DNA of 64,000 bases, from contig CAKUGF010000008.1 of NCBI GenBank assembly GCA_934654585.1, positions 16,277 through 80,276 of the forward strand, given 5' to 3'. Below are positions 25,752 to 34,260 of the stretch, in pieces. Numbering within the stretch: position 1 is the stretch's first letter; every line of letters starts with the position of its first letter. The notes under the pieces were generated by a model. It saw nothing but the letters and a program-made list of their open reading frames with translations, had not been told where the DNA came from and did not search any database. The DNA is from an uncultured Collinsella sp. Lineage in GTDB: Bacteria > Actinomycetota > Coriobacteriia > Coriobacteriales > Coriobacteriaceae. Made by a program: the position numbers and the translations under genes.

Positions 25752-26528
25752 ATGACCAAGTTCAGCCACGTCATCATCCGCCGTCCCGGCAAGTCCCTGA
25801 GCAATGGCATCACGAGCGCCCCCGAGCTTGGCCAGCCCATCTACGAGCGCGCCATCGAGGAGCACTACGATTACGAGCATGCGCTCGAGCAGTGCGGCGT
25901 GGATGTCTCGGTGCTGCCGGCACTCGAGCAGTATCCCGACAGCTGCTTTGTCGAGGACCCCGCCGTTATCACTCGCTGCGGCGCCATCATTACCAACCCC
26001 GGCGCCGATAGCCGCAACGGCGAGAAGGACGAGATCGAGCCGGCTGTCCGTCGCTTCTTTGACGATGAGCACGTCAAGCACATCGTTTCTCCGGGCACGC
26101 TCGATGGCGGCGACGTCATGATGGTCGGTGACCATTTCTACGTCGGTCGCTCCGCTCGCACCAACGAAGAGGGCATCCGCCAGTTCTGCGAGATTCTCGA
26201 GGGCTGGGGCCTCGAGGGCTCCGAGGTTCCGCTGGAGGAGGTCCTGCACCTCAAGACGGGCGTCAACTACATCGAGGACAACAACATGCTCGTCTCTGGT
26301 GAGTTCATCGATAAGCCCGACTTTGCCCAGTACAACAAGATCGTCGTGCCTGAGGACGAGGCTTACGGCGCCAACTGCATCTGGGTCAACGGTACGGTCA
26401 TCGTTGCCGAGGGCTATCCGACCGTGCTCAAGGCCGTGCAGGATCTGGGCTACAAGACGCTCGTCGTCGACACCTCCGAGTATCGCAAGGTCGACGGCGG
26501 CCTCTCTTGCCTGTCACTGCGCTTCTAA
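25752..26528 (+). CDS. Dimethylarginine dimethylaminohydrolase-like (amidinotransferase superfamily)
   Basis: A 258-residue protein matching DDAH/arginine-deiminase-type hydrolases. FVEDPAV is at 66-72, LDGGDVM at 117-123, the active-site histidine H166 in HLKTGVNYIEDN, and the catalytic cysteine C253 in GGLSCLS, five residues from the end. Such enzymes release citrulline and an amine from (methyl)arginine. AAGGAGGATCATC precedes the start. A basic amino-acid antiporter gene lies 109 bp downstream, suggesting uptake and degradation or exchange of arginine-like substrates. Methylarginine versus another guanidino substrate cannot be settled from sequence. Confidence 0.88.
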   Translation: MTKFSHVIIRRPGKSLSNGITSAPELGQPIYERAIEEHYDYEHALEQCGVDVSVLPALEQYPDSCFVEDPAVITRCGAIITNPGADSRNGEKDEIEPAVRRFFDDEHVKHIVSPGTLDGGDVMMVGDHFYVGRSARTNEEGIRQFCEILEGWGLEGSEVPLEEVLHLKTGVNYIEDNNMLVSGEFIDKPDFAQYNKIVVPEDEAYGANCIWVNGTVIVAEGYPTVLKAVQDLGYKTLVVDTSEYRKVDGGLSCLSLRF

Positions 26529-26563
26529 CGCGATAGCTGTAACGGTCTGATGATCGCTTGACC

Positions 26564-26603
26564 GATGGCCCGGCACCCGATTCGGGACGTCCGGGCCATC
26601 TTT
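26564..26603 (+). terminator. Stem-loop between DDAH-like gene and antiporter
   Basis: GATGGCCCGG pairs perfectly with CCGGGCCATC, with a nested CCCGA/TCGGG, and TTTC follows. It may be a partial terminator. Confidence 0.65.
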
Positions 26604-26637
26604 CGCTCGATCACATGATGAAGGGGGTGCACATACA

Positions 26638-28101
26638 ATGGCCTCTAAAGCTCAAAACGACGAGATTATCGACCCTAATGGCCTCGATCTCTTTCGTCTG
26701 ACCATGATGGTCATTACTGCCAGTATTTGTGGCGGTATCTTTTCGCTTGCCGGCGATATGGCAGCAGGCGGGGCAAATACCGGTGCGGTTATCGTCTCGT
26801 GGGGAATTTGCTTTATTGGCGTCTTTGCGCTGATGATGGTGTTCAACGGTTTGTCTCAGGCCCGTCCCGACCTGACCGGCGGCATCTATGCATACGCTGC
26901 GGCCGGTTTTGGCGATTACATTGGATTCAACTCCGCCTGGGGCTACTGGATCAGCGCATGTCTTTCCAACGTGAGCTTTGCGCTCTTGTTGTTTAGCGCG
27001 CTGGGTTATTTCTTCCCTGCGTTTGGCGCGGGTAACAACCTGCTTTCCATCGTCTGTGCCAGCGTGTTTTTGTGGTTCCTTACCGCCCTTGTGCTTCGTG
27101 GCGTTAAGGAGGCTGCGGGCATTAACACGATCGTCACGTTGGCGAAACTGGTGCCGCTGGGACTCTTCGTGCTGAGCATTGTGCTCCTGGGCAAGTTCGA
27201 CGTCGATATCTTTATGGACAACTTCTGGGGAGAGCCGGCTGGTCCTGGGTTTGGCGAGCAAGTCGTCTCGACCATGATCGCCCTTGTCTGGGTCTTCACG
27301 GGCATCGAGGGTGCTGTTGTTATCTCGGGTCGCGCAAAGTACGTGCGTGACGTCGGCCGCTCGACGGCGCTCGGATTTGCGGCTGTGTTCACGCTGTATC
27401 TGATTATCTCGATGCTGTCGCTCGGCATTATGCCGCGCGAGGAGATGGCGCAGCTCGCAACGCCCTCCATGGCGGGAATTCTCGAGTGCGCAATCGGTCC
27501 AGTTGGCGCTGCCATCGTAAACCTTGGCGTTATCCTTTCGCTGGTTGGCGCACTGCTGGGCTATGTCATCATTGCGTCCGAGACGCCGTTCGAGGCGGCG
27601 CGCCAGGGATCCTTCCCTCTGGCGTTTGCCAAGACGAACAAGCACGACGCCCCGGTGGTGACGGTCCTCGTGAGCTCCGGCATCACGCAGCTCTTCTTGA
27701 TTGTTTCGTATGTGGCGGCGAGCACCTACCAGTTCTTCTATAGCTGCGCAGTCAATACGATCCTAGTTCCGTACGTGTGCTCGGCAGCCTATTACATGGT
27801 GATTGGCTGGAAGAACGAGCATCTGGACGGGCCGCATGCGCCAAGCGTCGGCAAGGCGCGCTTCTTCGGCACGCTCGGCTTCATCTACACATTGTTCCTG
27901 GTGTGGTCGACGGGTCTCCAGGGCGTTATGATCACGACGATCCTTTTTGCTCCGGCCATTCCCGTTTATATGCTGGGCGAGCGAGGCCGCGGTAAGCCGG
28001 TACTTCCGCACCTGCACGACAAGCTGATCGCAGCGGTGGTCATTGTTGTGGCAATCATTTCGCTGTATCTGCACTTTGCCGGCATTGCGCCGATTGTCTA
28101 A
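26638..28101 (+). CDS. APC-family basic amino acid/polyamine antiporter
   Basis: A 487-residue membrane protein with about twelve hydrophobic segments. SICGGIFSLAGDMAAGGANTGAV lies near the N-terminus, followed by LSQARPDLTGGIYAYAAAGFGDYIGFNSAWGYWI and WVFTGIEGAVVISGRAKYVRDVG, typical of arginine/ornithine and agmatine/putrescine exchangers. AAGGGGGTG is upstream of the ATG. It probably imports the substrate of the adjacent DDAH-like enzyme in exchange for a product. The exact pair is inferred. Confidence 0.9.
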   Translation: MASKAQNDEIIDPNGLDLFRLTMMVITASICGGIFSLAGDMAAGGANTGAVIVSWGICFIGVFALMMVFNGLSQARPDLTGGIYAYAAAGFGDYIGFNSAWGYWISACLSNVSFALLLFSALGYFFPAFGAGNNLLSIVCASVFLWFLTALVLRGVKEAAGINTIVTLAKLVPLGLFVLSIVLLGKFDVDIFMDNFWGEPAGPGFGEQVVSTMIALVWVFTGIEGAVVISGRAKYVRDVGRSTALGFAAVFTLYLIISMLSLGIMPREEMAQLATPSMAGILECAIGPVGAAIVNLGVILSLVGALLGYVIIASETPFEAARQGSFPLAFAKTNKHDAPVVTVLVSSGITQLFLIVSYVAASTYQFFYSCAVNTILVPYVCSAAYYMVIGWKNEHLDGPHAPSVGKARFFGTLGFIYTLFLVWSTGLQGVMITTILFAPAIPVYMLGERGRGKPVLPHLHDKLIAAVVIVVAIISLYLHFAGIAPIV

Positions 28102-28214
28102 GGCTATGGCGAGTTTCATTGCTTGGTAAGCCGGCGGGCATCGCGTATCGGTGCTGTTCGGTAATCCATAACTGACGTGGGCCTCAATAACGTGCCTTTG
28201 GGAGTGCCCGCCAA

Positions 28215-28254
28215 GCCCGCGCAGGTAACATTTTGTCGCCAGCGCGGGCATTTT
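28215..28254 (+). terminator. Possible terminator after the antiporter gene
   Basis: GCCCGCGC pairs with GCGCGGGC over a 19-nt loop and is followed by ATTTT. Confidence 0.5.
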
Positions 28255-28267
28255 CCCAGCCCTCATT

Positions 28268-28334
28268 AGTTGCGGTGAAATAGTTCTTGTTTTTGCTGGC
28301 TGAAGCCCCAAGCAGGAACTATTCCACCGCAACT
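28268..28334 (+). repeat. 67-bp GGAATAGTTCCTG palindrome, copy 1
   Basis: The 22-bp arms begin AGTTGCGGTGAAATAGTTC and close CCACCGCAACT, with two G-T mismatches and a 23-nt loop. A perfect copy lies at 34,123. Confidence 0.88.
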
Positions 28335-28354
28335 TTGTTTTTGATGCCCGGCCC

Positions 28355-28615
28355 GGAAACCGCATCCCAGTTTTGTCCTTCAAGGTGGGACGCAGTTTCC
28401 GGAAGAGGCCTGCTTGGGAAACTGTGTCCCAGTTTGAGTGCGGATTCCGGGATATGGTTTCCGGAACAGGCCTGTTTGGGAAACATCCCGTTTCGAGCTC
28501 AAATTCTGGGTCGTAGTTTCCCCGAGGGGTCCCGTTGGGAAACTGCGACCCGGTTCGAGCTTTAATAGCGGGACGTGCTTTCCGCAAGGGCACCGTTTGG
28601 GAAACCGCGTCCCGG
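28355..28615 (+). repeat. 46-bp hairpin array, period 62 bp, array 1
   Basis: Units are at 28,355-28,400, 28,417-28,462, 28,479-28,521 (43 bp) and 28,538-28,583, with a half unit from 28,600. Each has arms close to GGAAACTGCGTCCC and GGGACGCAGTTTCC around a variable 14-nt centre. Spacers are 16 bp. Positions 28,354-28,605 are identical to 29,986-30,237. Confidence 0.92.
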
Positions 28616-28664
28616 ATCCACCGGGGACGGAGGAGAGCGGATCGTTTTGAGTGGCGGCAGGCTG

Positions 28665-29873
28665 CTATTTCAGCGTAATGCAGGATGCGAGGAGGTTGCA
28701 GTACGTTTCTCCCGTGAAATCATAATTGATCCCAAGCGGGCGGTATCCATCCTGAACATATCCCCAGTAAGGCCCGCCGGACAGCACTACAGTCTTGCCC
28801 GATGACGTCTTTCCAATCGTCTTTGAGAAGGCGGTCTCTGCGCCGCGCGGCGATCCATCGGTTGCGTATACCGTAAAGTTCGCTTTCGAGGCAACATCTT
28901 GCGCTTTAACGTCATTGGCGGTAAGGGTGTCGGACGTCGTTTCGAATTCCAGCCAATCCATGGGGAACCAGTCGGGGAGGACCATCGTAAAGAAGTCGGT
29001 CTCAAACGTCCTTGCCCGCTTTGCCTCTTCGGCCTTCTTCGCCTCTTCTTCCGCCTGGCGCCTTGCCTCCTCCTCGGCCTGCTTAGCCGCAACAGCGTCG
29101 TCGCGGCGCTTGGCCGCGGCGGTCGCGAGTGCCTCGGCGTCAATGTTGAAGCCGGCCTTTTTGGCCCCCTTGTCCTCCTCGGCGTACTTCTTCGCCGCGG
29201 CTATCTGGTCGTCGGTCACCTCGGCCGCCTCGACCGGCTCTAGTGCCACGTCGCCCGCGTCGACGGCCTTCTTCCCGTCTGCCTTCTCGCCCAGCTTGAT
29301 GCTGAGCTTCTCGTCGGGGACGGCGTAGACCGTGCCGTCGGCCGCGATGGGGGAGGCGGCGACCTCCACCTTGTAGCTGCCGCGGCGGAGCTCGACGCCC
29401 TCGCCGTCGCTGTCCACGTAGCGCACGGCGTCGACCTTCTCGCCGCGCTCCTCCTTGCCCGTGATGTGAACCGGCAGCCTGCTCGCGCCGGCCGAGGTGT
29501 CCCAGCCCTGGGCCGAGACGCTGAAGCGCACGGCGTGCTTGGCCGCGAGCGCCTCCTGCTCTGCCGCCTCCCGTGCCTGCTCGGGGGCGTAGACGCCGAA
29601 GTAGTAGCCGGCGCCGCCTCCCGCGGCGAGCAGCGCGGCCACGACGGCGGCGATCACGAGGGGCTTCTTCGAGCACTTGGCCTTGGCCGGCGCCGGCGCA
29701 GCCTCATTGGCTGGTGCGTTTATGCCCACGGCCGGCATCTCGTCCGTTGGGGCCGCTGCGCCGTCAGGCTGCGCTTCGACTGGGGCTTCATATTCGGCGG
29801 CGACGGGCTCTCCGCACACGGGGCAGAACTTGGCCCCGTCCTCGATTTTCGATCCGCAATTTCGGCAGAACAT
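28665..29873 (-). CDS. Zinc-ribbon, single-pass membrane protein of unknown function
   Basis: A 402-residue protein. The N-terminal zinc ribbon MFCRNCGSK...FCPVCGEP has C3, C6, C17 and C20. A Pro/Ala/Glu linker leads to one membrane helix (about 70-93), a beta-rich region, an Ala/Lys/Glu-rich coiled-coil stretch (about 225-290, AAAKRRDDAVAAKQAEEEAR) and a compact C-terminal domain. GGGGAG precedes the start. The central part has much higher GC than the last 300 bases. The gene lies between two identical 252-bp repeat arrays. It resembles zinc-ribbon envelope/stress proteins only in architecture; no function is assigned. Confidence 0.8.
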   Translation of the reverse strand: MFCRNCGSKIEDGAKFCPVCGEPVAAEYEAPVEAQPDGAAAPTDEMPAVGINAPANEAAPAPAKAKCSKKPLVIAAVVAALLAAGGGAGYYFGVYAPEQAREAAEQEALAAKHAVRFSVSAQGWDTSAGASRLPVHITGKEERGEKVDAVRYVDSDGEGVELRRGSYKVEVAASPIAADGTVYAVPDEKLSIKLGEKADGKKAVDAGDVALEPVEAAEVTDDQIAAAKKYAEEDKGAKKAGFNIDAEALATAAAKRRDDAVAAKQAEEEARRQAEEEAKKAEEAKRARTFETDFFTMVLPDWFPMDWLEFETTSDTLTANDVKAQDVASKANFTVYATDGSPRGAETAFSKTIGKTSSGKTVVLSGGPYWGYVQDGYRPLGINYDFTGETYCNLLASCITLK

Positions 29874-29986
29874 GGATTCTCCCCTCGACCGGCACCCGCG
29901 CGAAGGCCGGGCGCATTTCCTTCCGTCCTCATGCTAAGGGCGAACGCTCGCCCGTTGTTGCGCAACATTGCCGGACTTCTTGCCTC

Positions 29987-30247
29987 GGAAACCGCATCCC
30001 AGTTTTGTCCTTCAAGGTGGGACGCAGTTTCCGGAAGAGGCCTGCTTGGGAAACTGTGTCCCAGTTTGAGTGCGGATTCCGGGATATGGTTTCCGGAACA
30101 GGCCTGTTTGGGAAACATCCCGTTTCGAGCTCAAATTCTGGGTCGTAGTTTCCCCGAGGGGTCCCGTTGGGAAACTGCGACCCGGTTCGAGCTTTAATAG
30201 CGGGACGTGCTTTCCGCAAGGGCACCGTTTGGGAAACTGCGCCCCGG
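29987..30247 (+). repeat. 46-bp hairpin array, period 62 bp, array 2
   Basis: Units are at 29,987-30,032, 30,049-30,094, 30,111-30,153 and 30,170-30,215, with a half unit from 30,232. It is base-for-base identical to array 1 over 252 bp, including the same 3-bp deletion in unit 3. Confidence 0.92.
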
Positions 30248-30267
30248 AACCCTTCTGCCGGATTGCT

Positions 30268-30300
30268 TTGGTGCAACGCAACCTGTCCCCCTTGCACCAA
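30268..30300 (+). repeat. CTGTCCC-core palindromic repeat, copy 6
   Basis: Perfect 9-bp arms TTGGTGCAA and TTGCACCAA surround CGCAACCTGTCCCCC. The arms are unlike those of other copies. Confidence 0.75.
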
Positions 30301-30352
30301 TATGGCAATTGAACGTCGCCCTGCGTTCGCGCTATCATGCATGGATGCAATT

Positions 30353-30386
30353 GGTTAGCCATGGCAAACGGTTAGCCAAGGTAAAC
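30353..30386. promoter_or_regulatory. Tandem operator candidate upstream of feoAB
   Basis: Two adjacent 17-bp repeats, GGTTAGCCATGGCAAAC and GGTTAGCCAAGGTAAAC. The first contains an imperfect palindrome GTTAGCC-AT-GGCAAAC. The half-site GGTTAGCC resembles DtxR/IdeR-type metal-regulator boxes, as expected for iron-repressed uptake. Confidence 0.55.
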
Positions 30387-30428
30387 ATGTATGCAACGCC
30401 CTGTGGGCGCCGGGGGAGGAACACGGAC

Positions 30429-32789
30429 GTGAGACTCGATACACTCGAGATTGGAAAGGACGCCGTTGTCGCATCGGTGACATCGGACGACCAAGCACTC
30501 CGACAACATATTTTGGACATGGGCCTAACGCCGGGCACCGAGGTCACCATGATGAAGTACGCCCCCATGGGCGACCCGCTCGAGATCCGCCTGCGTGGTT
30601 ACGAGCTGACGCTGCGCAAGGACGACGCCGCGCGCATCGAGCTCGTGGATGTACACGACACCGACACCGGCCCGCGCGTTAACGCCGCAATCGGCACGAC
30701 GGAGCACCCGGCACTGGGCGAGGGGACGTATTCGCCCCGTGCTGCTAAGACGGCCGTGCCCGAGGGCGCGCCGCTGCATTTTGCCCTCGCCGGTAACCAA
30801 AATTGTGGCAAGACCACGCTGTTCAACCAGCTGACGGGCTCCAACCAGCATGTCGGCAACTTTCCCGGCGTGACGGTCGACCGCAAGGACGGCACCATCC
30901 GCAATCACCCCGAGGCGAGCGTCACCGACCTTCCCGGTATCTACTCGCTGTCGCCGTACACGGGCGAAGAGATCGTCAGCCGCCAATTCATCCTTGACGA
31001 AAACCCCGACGCTATCATCGACATCATCGACGCTACCAACATCGAGCGCAATCTGTACTTGACGCTGCAGCTCATGGAGCTCGACCGCCCCATGGTCATC
31101 GCGCTCAACATGATGGACGAGGTGACGGCCAACGGCGGTGCTGTCGACGTCAACCTGCTCGAGAGCCTGCTGGGTGTGCCGGTCGTGCCCATTAGCGCCG
31201 CGCGCAACGAGGGCATCGGCGAGCTCGTGGAGCATGCCCTGCATGTGGCACGCTTTCGCGAACGTCCCGGTCGCCTGGACTTCTGCGCGCCCGATGGTCC
31301 GGATGGCGGCGCACTGCACCGCTGCATCCACGGCATCGCCAACCTGATCGAGGACCACGCCGTAACGGCCCGCATTCCGGTTCGCTTTGCCGCAACCAAA
31401 TTGGTTGAGGGCGACGAGCTGGTAACCGAAGCGCTTCACCTGGACCGCAACGAGCTCGATGCTATCGAGCACATCATCACCCAGATGGAGGGCGAGGCCG
31501 GCACCGATCGCCTGTCCGCGCTGGCCGACATGCGTTTTAGCTTTATCGGCGACGTGTGCGGGCACTGCGTCGTCAAGCCGCACGAAAGCCGCGAACACGT
31601 GCGCTCCGTCAAAATCGACCGCATCCTGACCGGTCGCTATACGGCCATTCCGGCGTTCCTGGTGATCATGGGCTTGGTTTTTTGGCTGACGTTTGGCGTG
31701 ATTGGTGCGGCACTACAAGGTCTTATGGAGGACGGTGTCGCTGCCGTCATCGCCTCGGCTGACGCGGGCCTCAAGGCGTTCGGCACCAACGACGTGGTGC
31801 GCTCGCTCGCCGTCGATGGCGTTCTCACGGGCGTGGGCAGCGTGCTGACCTTCCTGCCGATCATCGTCGTGCTCTTCTTGTTCCTCTCCATTTTGGAAGA
31901 CTCCGGCTACATGGCACGCGTTGCCTTTGTTATGGATAAGGTCCTGCGTCGTTTTGGTCTGTCTGGCCGAAGCTTTGTGCCGATGCTCGTCGGCTTTGGC
32001 TGCACCGTGCCGGCCATTATGTCGACGCGCACGCTGCCGTCCGAGCACGACCGCAAGATGACGGTCATGCTCACACCGTTTATGAGCTGCTCGGCCAAGT
32101 TGCCGGTCTACGGCCTGCTATGCGGGGCGTTTTTCCCGCAGGCGACAGTTCCCGCCATGGTCTCGCTCTATCTGATTGGCATTGCGGTCGGTTGCATCGC
32201 GGCTTTGGTGCTCAACCGCACGGCATTTAAGGGCGACCCGGTGCCGTTTATCATGGAGCTTCCCAACTATCGCCTGCCAAGCGTCAAGACGACGGTGATG
32301 CTGGCATGGGATAAGGCCAAGGACTTTATTACCAAGGCCTTTACCATTATCTTTGCCGCTACGGTGGTCATCTGGTTCCTGCAGACGTTCGATATCCGCT
32401 TTAATGTGGTCGCCGATCAGTCACAGAGTCTGCTTGCCGGTCTGGGTAGCATCATCGCGCCGGTGCTGGCGCCGCTCGGCTTCGGTGACTGGCGCGCCTC
32501 GACGGCGCTCGTCACCGGACTTATCGCCAAGGAGAGCGTCATCTCGACCCTCACGGTGCTTTTGGGCGCAACGTCGCCCGCGGTGCTGTCAACTATGTTT
32601 TCGCCGTTTACCGCTTACGTGTTTCTGGTCTTTACGCTGCTGTACCCGCCCTGTGTGGCGTCCATCGGCGCCGTCAAGAGCGAGCTGGGCGCGCGCTACG
32701 CCGTTGCCGTGTTCGCGTTTCAGGTGACGGTCGCCTGGATCGTGGCGTTTGTCGTGCATTCGGCGGGCATATTGCTGGGGTTGGCTTAG
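30429..32789 (+). CDS. feoB: Fused FeoA-FeoB ferrous iron transporter
   Basis: A 786-residue fusion. Residues 1-75 form a FeoA SH3-like domain (LRQHILDMGLTPGTEVTMMKYAPMGDP). From about 118 the FeoB G-domain begins with GNQNCGKTTLFNQLTGSNQHVGNFPGVTVD, then DLPGIYSLSPY (G3) and NMMDE (G4). The C-terminal half is the membrane channel with gate motifs GFGCTVPAIM and TPFMSCSAKLPVYGLL. It imports Fe2+ under low-oxygen conditions. GTG 30429 is chosen because GGGGGAGG ends 9 bp upstream. No feoC or separate feoA is seen. Tandem metal-box-like repeats lie 42 bp upstream. Confidence 0.96.
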   Translation: MRLDTLEIGKDAVVASVTSDDQALRQHILDMGLTPGTEVTMMKYAPMGDPLEIRLRGYELTLRKDDAARIELVDVHDTDTGPRVNAAIGTTEHPALGEGTYSPRAAKTAVPEGAPLHFALAGNQNCGKTTLFNQLTGSNQHVGNFPGVTVDRKDGTIRNHPEASVTDLPGIYSLSPYTGEEIVSRQFILDENPDAIIDIIDATNIERNLYLTLQLMELDRPMVIALNMMDEVTANGGAVDVNLLESLLGVPVVPISAARNEGIGELVEHALHVARFRERPGRLDFCAPDGPDGGALHRCIHGIANLIEDHAVTARIPVRFAATKLVEGDELVTEALHLDRNELDAIEHIITQMEGEAGTDRLSALADMRFSFIGDVCGHCVVKPHESREHVRSVKIDRILTGRYTAIPAFLVIMGLVFWLTFGVIGAALQGLMEDGVAAVIASADAGLKAFGTNDVVRSLAVDGVLTGVGSVLTFLPIIVVLFLFLSILEDSGYMARVAFVMDKVLRRFGLSGRSFVPMLVGFGCTVPAIMSTRTLPSEHDRKMTVMLTPFMSCSAKLPVYGLLCGAFFPQATVPAMVSLYLIGIAVGCIAALVLNRTAFKGDPVPFIMELPNYRLPSVKTTVMLAWDKAKDFITKAFTIIFAATVVIWFLQTFDIRFNVVADQSQSLLAGLGSIIAPVLAPLGFGDWRASTALVTGLIAKESVISTLTVLLGATSPAVLSTMFSPFTAYVFLVFTLLYPPCVASIGAVKSELGARYAVAVFAFQVTVAWIVAFVVHSAGILLGLA

Positions 32790-32830
32790 CTATTTATTGA
32801 CGGCGCAACCCCTGTGTATTGAGTTGATTG

Positions 32831-32865
32831 CGGTCCCGCATCTGTTGCTGACGGATGCGGGACCG
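32831..32865 (+). terminator. Stem-loop after feoAB
   Basis: CGGTCCCGCATC pairs perfectly (12 bp) with GATGCGGGACCG over an 11-nt loop. Only TTGC follows, so it is a weak terminator or stabilising hairpin. Confidence 0.55.
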
Positions 32866-32877
32866 TTGCTATATAAT
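32848..32877 (+). promoter_or_regulatory. Candidate promoter of the MFS gene
   Basis: CTGACG (32,848-32,853) and a perfect TATAAT (32,872-32,877) are 18 bp apart. The -35 overlaps the preceding hairpin. Confidence 0.45.
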
Positions 32878-32910
32878 CGCCTCCGCTCAAAATGATTGGA
32901 GACGTTATAT

Positions 32911-34107
32911 ATGAGTCAGGCAAGGCAAGACGGCATCACGCTTAAGCAGTGGCTCCCGCTTATCGGGCTCGCCTGTTGCGCGTTCGTATTCAACACGTCG
33001 GAGTTCATGCCCATTGGCCTTCTGACTGATATTGCCGCGTCGTTCTCGCTCACCGAGGCCCAGGCCGGCATCATGATCTCGGTCTATGCCTGGGGCGTCA
33101 TGCTGCTGTCGTTGCCGCTCATGGTGTTCGCTTCGCGCTTTGAGTTCAAGCGGATGCTGCTGGGCGTGCTTGCCGTGTTCTCGCTGGGCCAGTTCCTGTC
33201 CGCCGTGGCGCCGACTTATCCCATCCTGGTCTGCGCGCGCCTGGTGGTCGCTTGCGCACATGCCGTGTTCTGGTCGGTCGCCTCGATCATGGCGTCGCGT
33301 CTGGTTGACACTCGCCACGGGGCGCTCGCCATCAGCATGATCGCCACGGGCTCGTCCATCGCGCAGATCTTTGGCTTGCCGATCGGCCGCGCCATCGGGC
33401 TGGCCGTGGGCTGGCGCATGACGTTTGCCGCGGTCGGGGCCTTCTCTGCCGCCGCGGTGGTGTACCAAGCCGCGGTGTTCCCGGCTATGCCGGCGGGCGA
33501 GCGCTTTACCGTCAAACAGCTGCCCGAGCTGCTCAAGAACCCGTTCCTGATCGCGCTCTACGCGGTCACGGTGTTCATGGCGACCGGCTACTACGCGGGT
33601 TACAGCTATATCGAGCCCTTCTTGGCACAGGTCGCGCACGTCGATGCGGGCGCCATCACCATGACACTGACGGCGTTTGGCTGCTCTGGTCTGCTCGGAA
33701 GCTGGCTGTTTGGCCGCCTGTTCGATGGACATCGCTTCCCGTTCTTGGCTATCACGCTCTCCGGCGTGCCTGTGGCCCTGCTGCTCATGGGTCCGGTTGC
33801 ACCGTCGCTCGTCGCCGTTCTCGCTGTTTGCGCGCTATGGGGCTGCTGCTCCACGGCCTTTAACGTGGCGTTTCAGGCCGAGCTCATCAAGTACACGCCG
33901 GCAGACTCGTCGGCCGTCGCCATGTCGATCTTCTCGGGCCTGTTCAATCTGGGTATCGGCACGGGCACCGCAATCGGTGGCGCCGTGGTTTCGGGTCCCG
34001 GTATCGCTTGGATTGGCTTCGCGGGCGGGGCGATTACCGTCGTGGGCGTCATCCTCGCCATCACCGTACTGTTCCCAGCCATACGCCGCGCCAAGCCCGT
34101 CGCCTAA
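32911..34107 (+). CDS. MFS efflux transporter (DHA1, sugar/drug exporter type)
   Basis: A 398-residue membrane protein with twelve predicted segments. It opens with LIGLACCAFVFNTSEFMPIGLLTDIAASF, a hallmark of the SotB/AraJ/YdhP-like exporters, followed by IMISVYAWGVMLLSLPL and the conserved RLVVACAHAVFWSVA. ATG 32911 is preferred (GGAG at 32,898-32,901) over an in-frame TTG five codons upstream. The substrate may be a sugar or a drug; the sequence alone does not decide. Confidence 0.9.
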   Translation: MSQARQDGITLKQWLPLIGLACCAFVFNTSEFMPIGLLTDIAASFSLTEAQAGIMISVYAWGVMLLSLPLMVFASRFEFKRMLLGVLAVFSLGQFLSAVAPTYPILVCARLVVACAHAVFWSVASIMASRLVDTRHGALAISMIATGSSIAQIFGLPIGRAIGLAVGWRMTFAAVGAFSAAAVVYQAAVFPAMPAGERFTVKQLPELLKNPFLIALYAVTVFMATGYYAGYSYIEPFLAQVAHVDAGAITMTLTAFGCSGLLGSWLFGRLFDGHRFPFLAITLSGVPVALLLMGPVAPSLVAVLAVCALWGCCSTAFNVAFQAELIKYTPADSSAVAMSIFSGLFNLGIGTGTAIGGAVVSGPGIAWIGFAGGAITVVGVILAITVLFPAIRRAKPVA

Positions 34108-34122
34108 TCGCGTCCCCTTATC

Positions 34123-34189
34123 AGTTGCGGTGGAATAGTTCCTGTTTAAGGCCTCTGAAGGCCCAAGCAGGAACTATTCCACCGCAACT
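34123..34189 (+). repeat. 67-bp GGAATAGTTCCTG palindrome, copy 2
   Basis: Perfect 22-bp arms (AGTTGCGGTGGAATAGTTCC, then TG) with a 23-nt loop ending CCCAAG as in copy 1. It lies right after the MFS gene. Confidence 0.9.
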
Positions 34190-34260
34190 TATTTTGGGGA
34201 AGAGGATACAAGCCGGGCATACAATGGATGGCGTTGTGTTGCGCTTACCGGGAGGTTGCT

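Larger units (their letters stand above)
28102..28664. other. Repeat-filled gap after the antiporter
   Basis: No gene is seen. In order: a hairpin pair GGCGGGCA/TGCCCGCC; a terminator-like stem at 28,215-28,254; a 67-bp palindrome (28,268-28,334); a 46/62-bp hairpin array (28,355-28,615); and a GGGGACGGAGGA motif (28,623-28,651) running up to the stop codon of the zinc-ribbon gene. Confidence 0.8.
29874..30428. other. Repeat-filled gap before feoAB
   Basis: No gene is seen. It holds the second hairpin array (29,987-30,247), a CTGTCCC-core palindrome (30,268-30,300), tandem operator-like repeats (30,353-30,386) and the feoAB RBS. Frames across the array are by-products of the repeats. Confidence 0.8.

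Noticed and set aside
28355..28615. CRISPR array
   Set aside because: Units are themselves palindromic and differ in their centres, spacers are only 15-16 bp, there is no identical direct repeat within an array, and no cas genes are near.
30207..30428. A 74-residue N-terminal extension of FeoAB
   Set aside because: It would translate part of the repeat array and the operator region. GTG 30429 has a good RBS and begins exactly at the FeoA domain.
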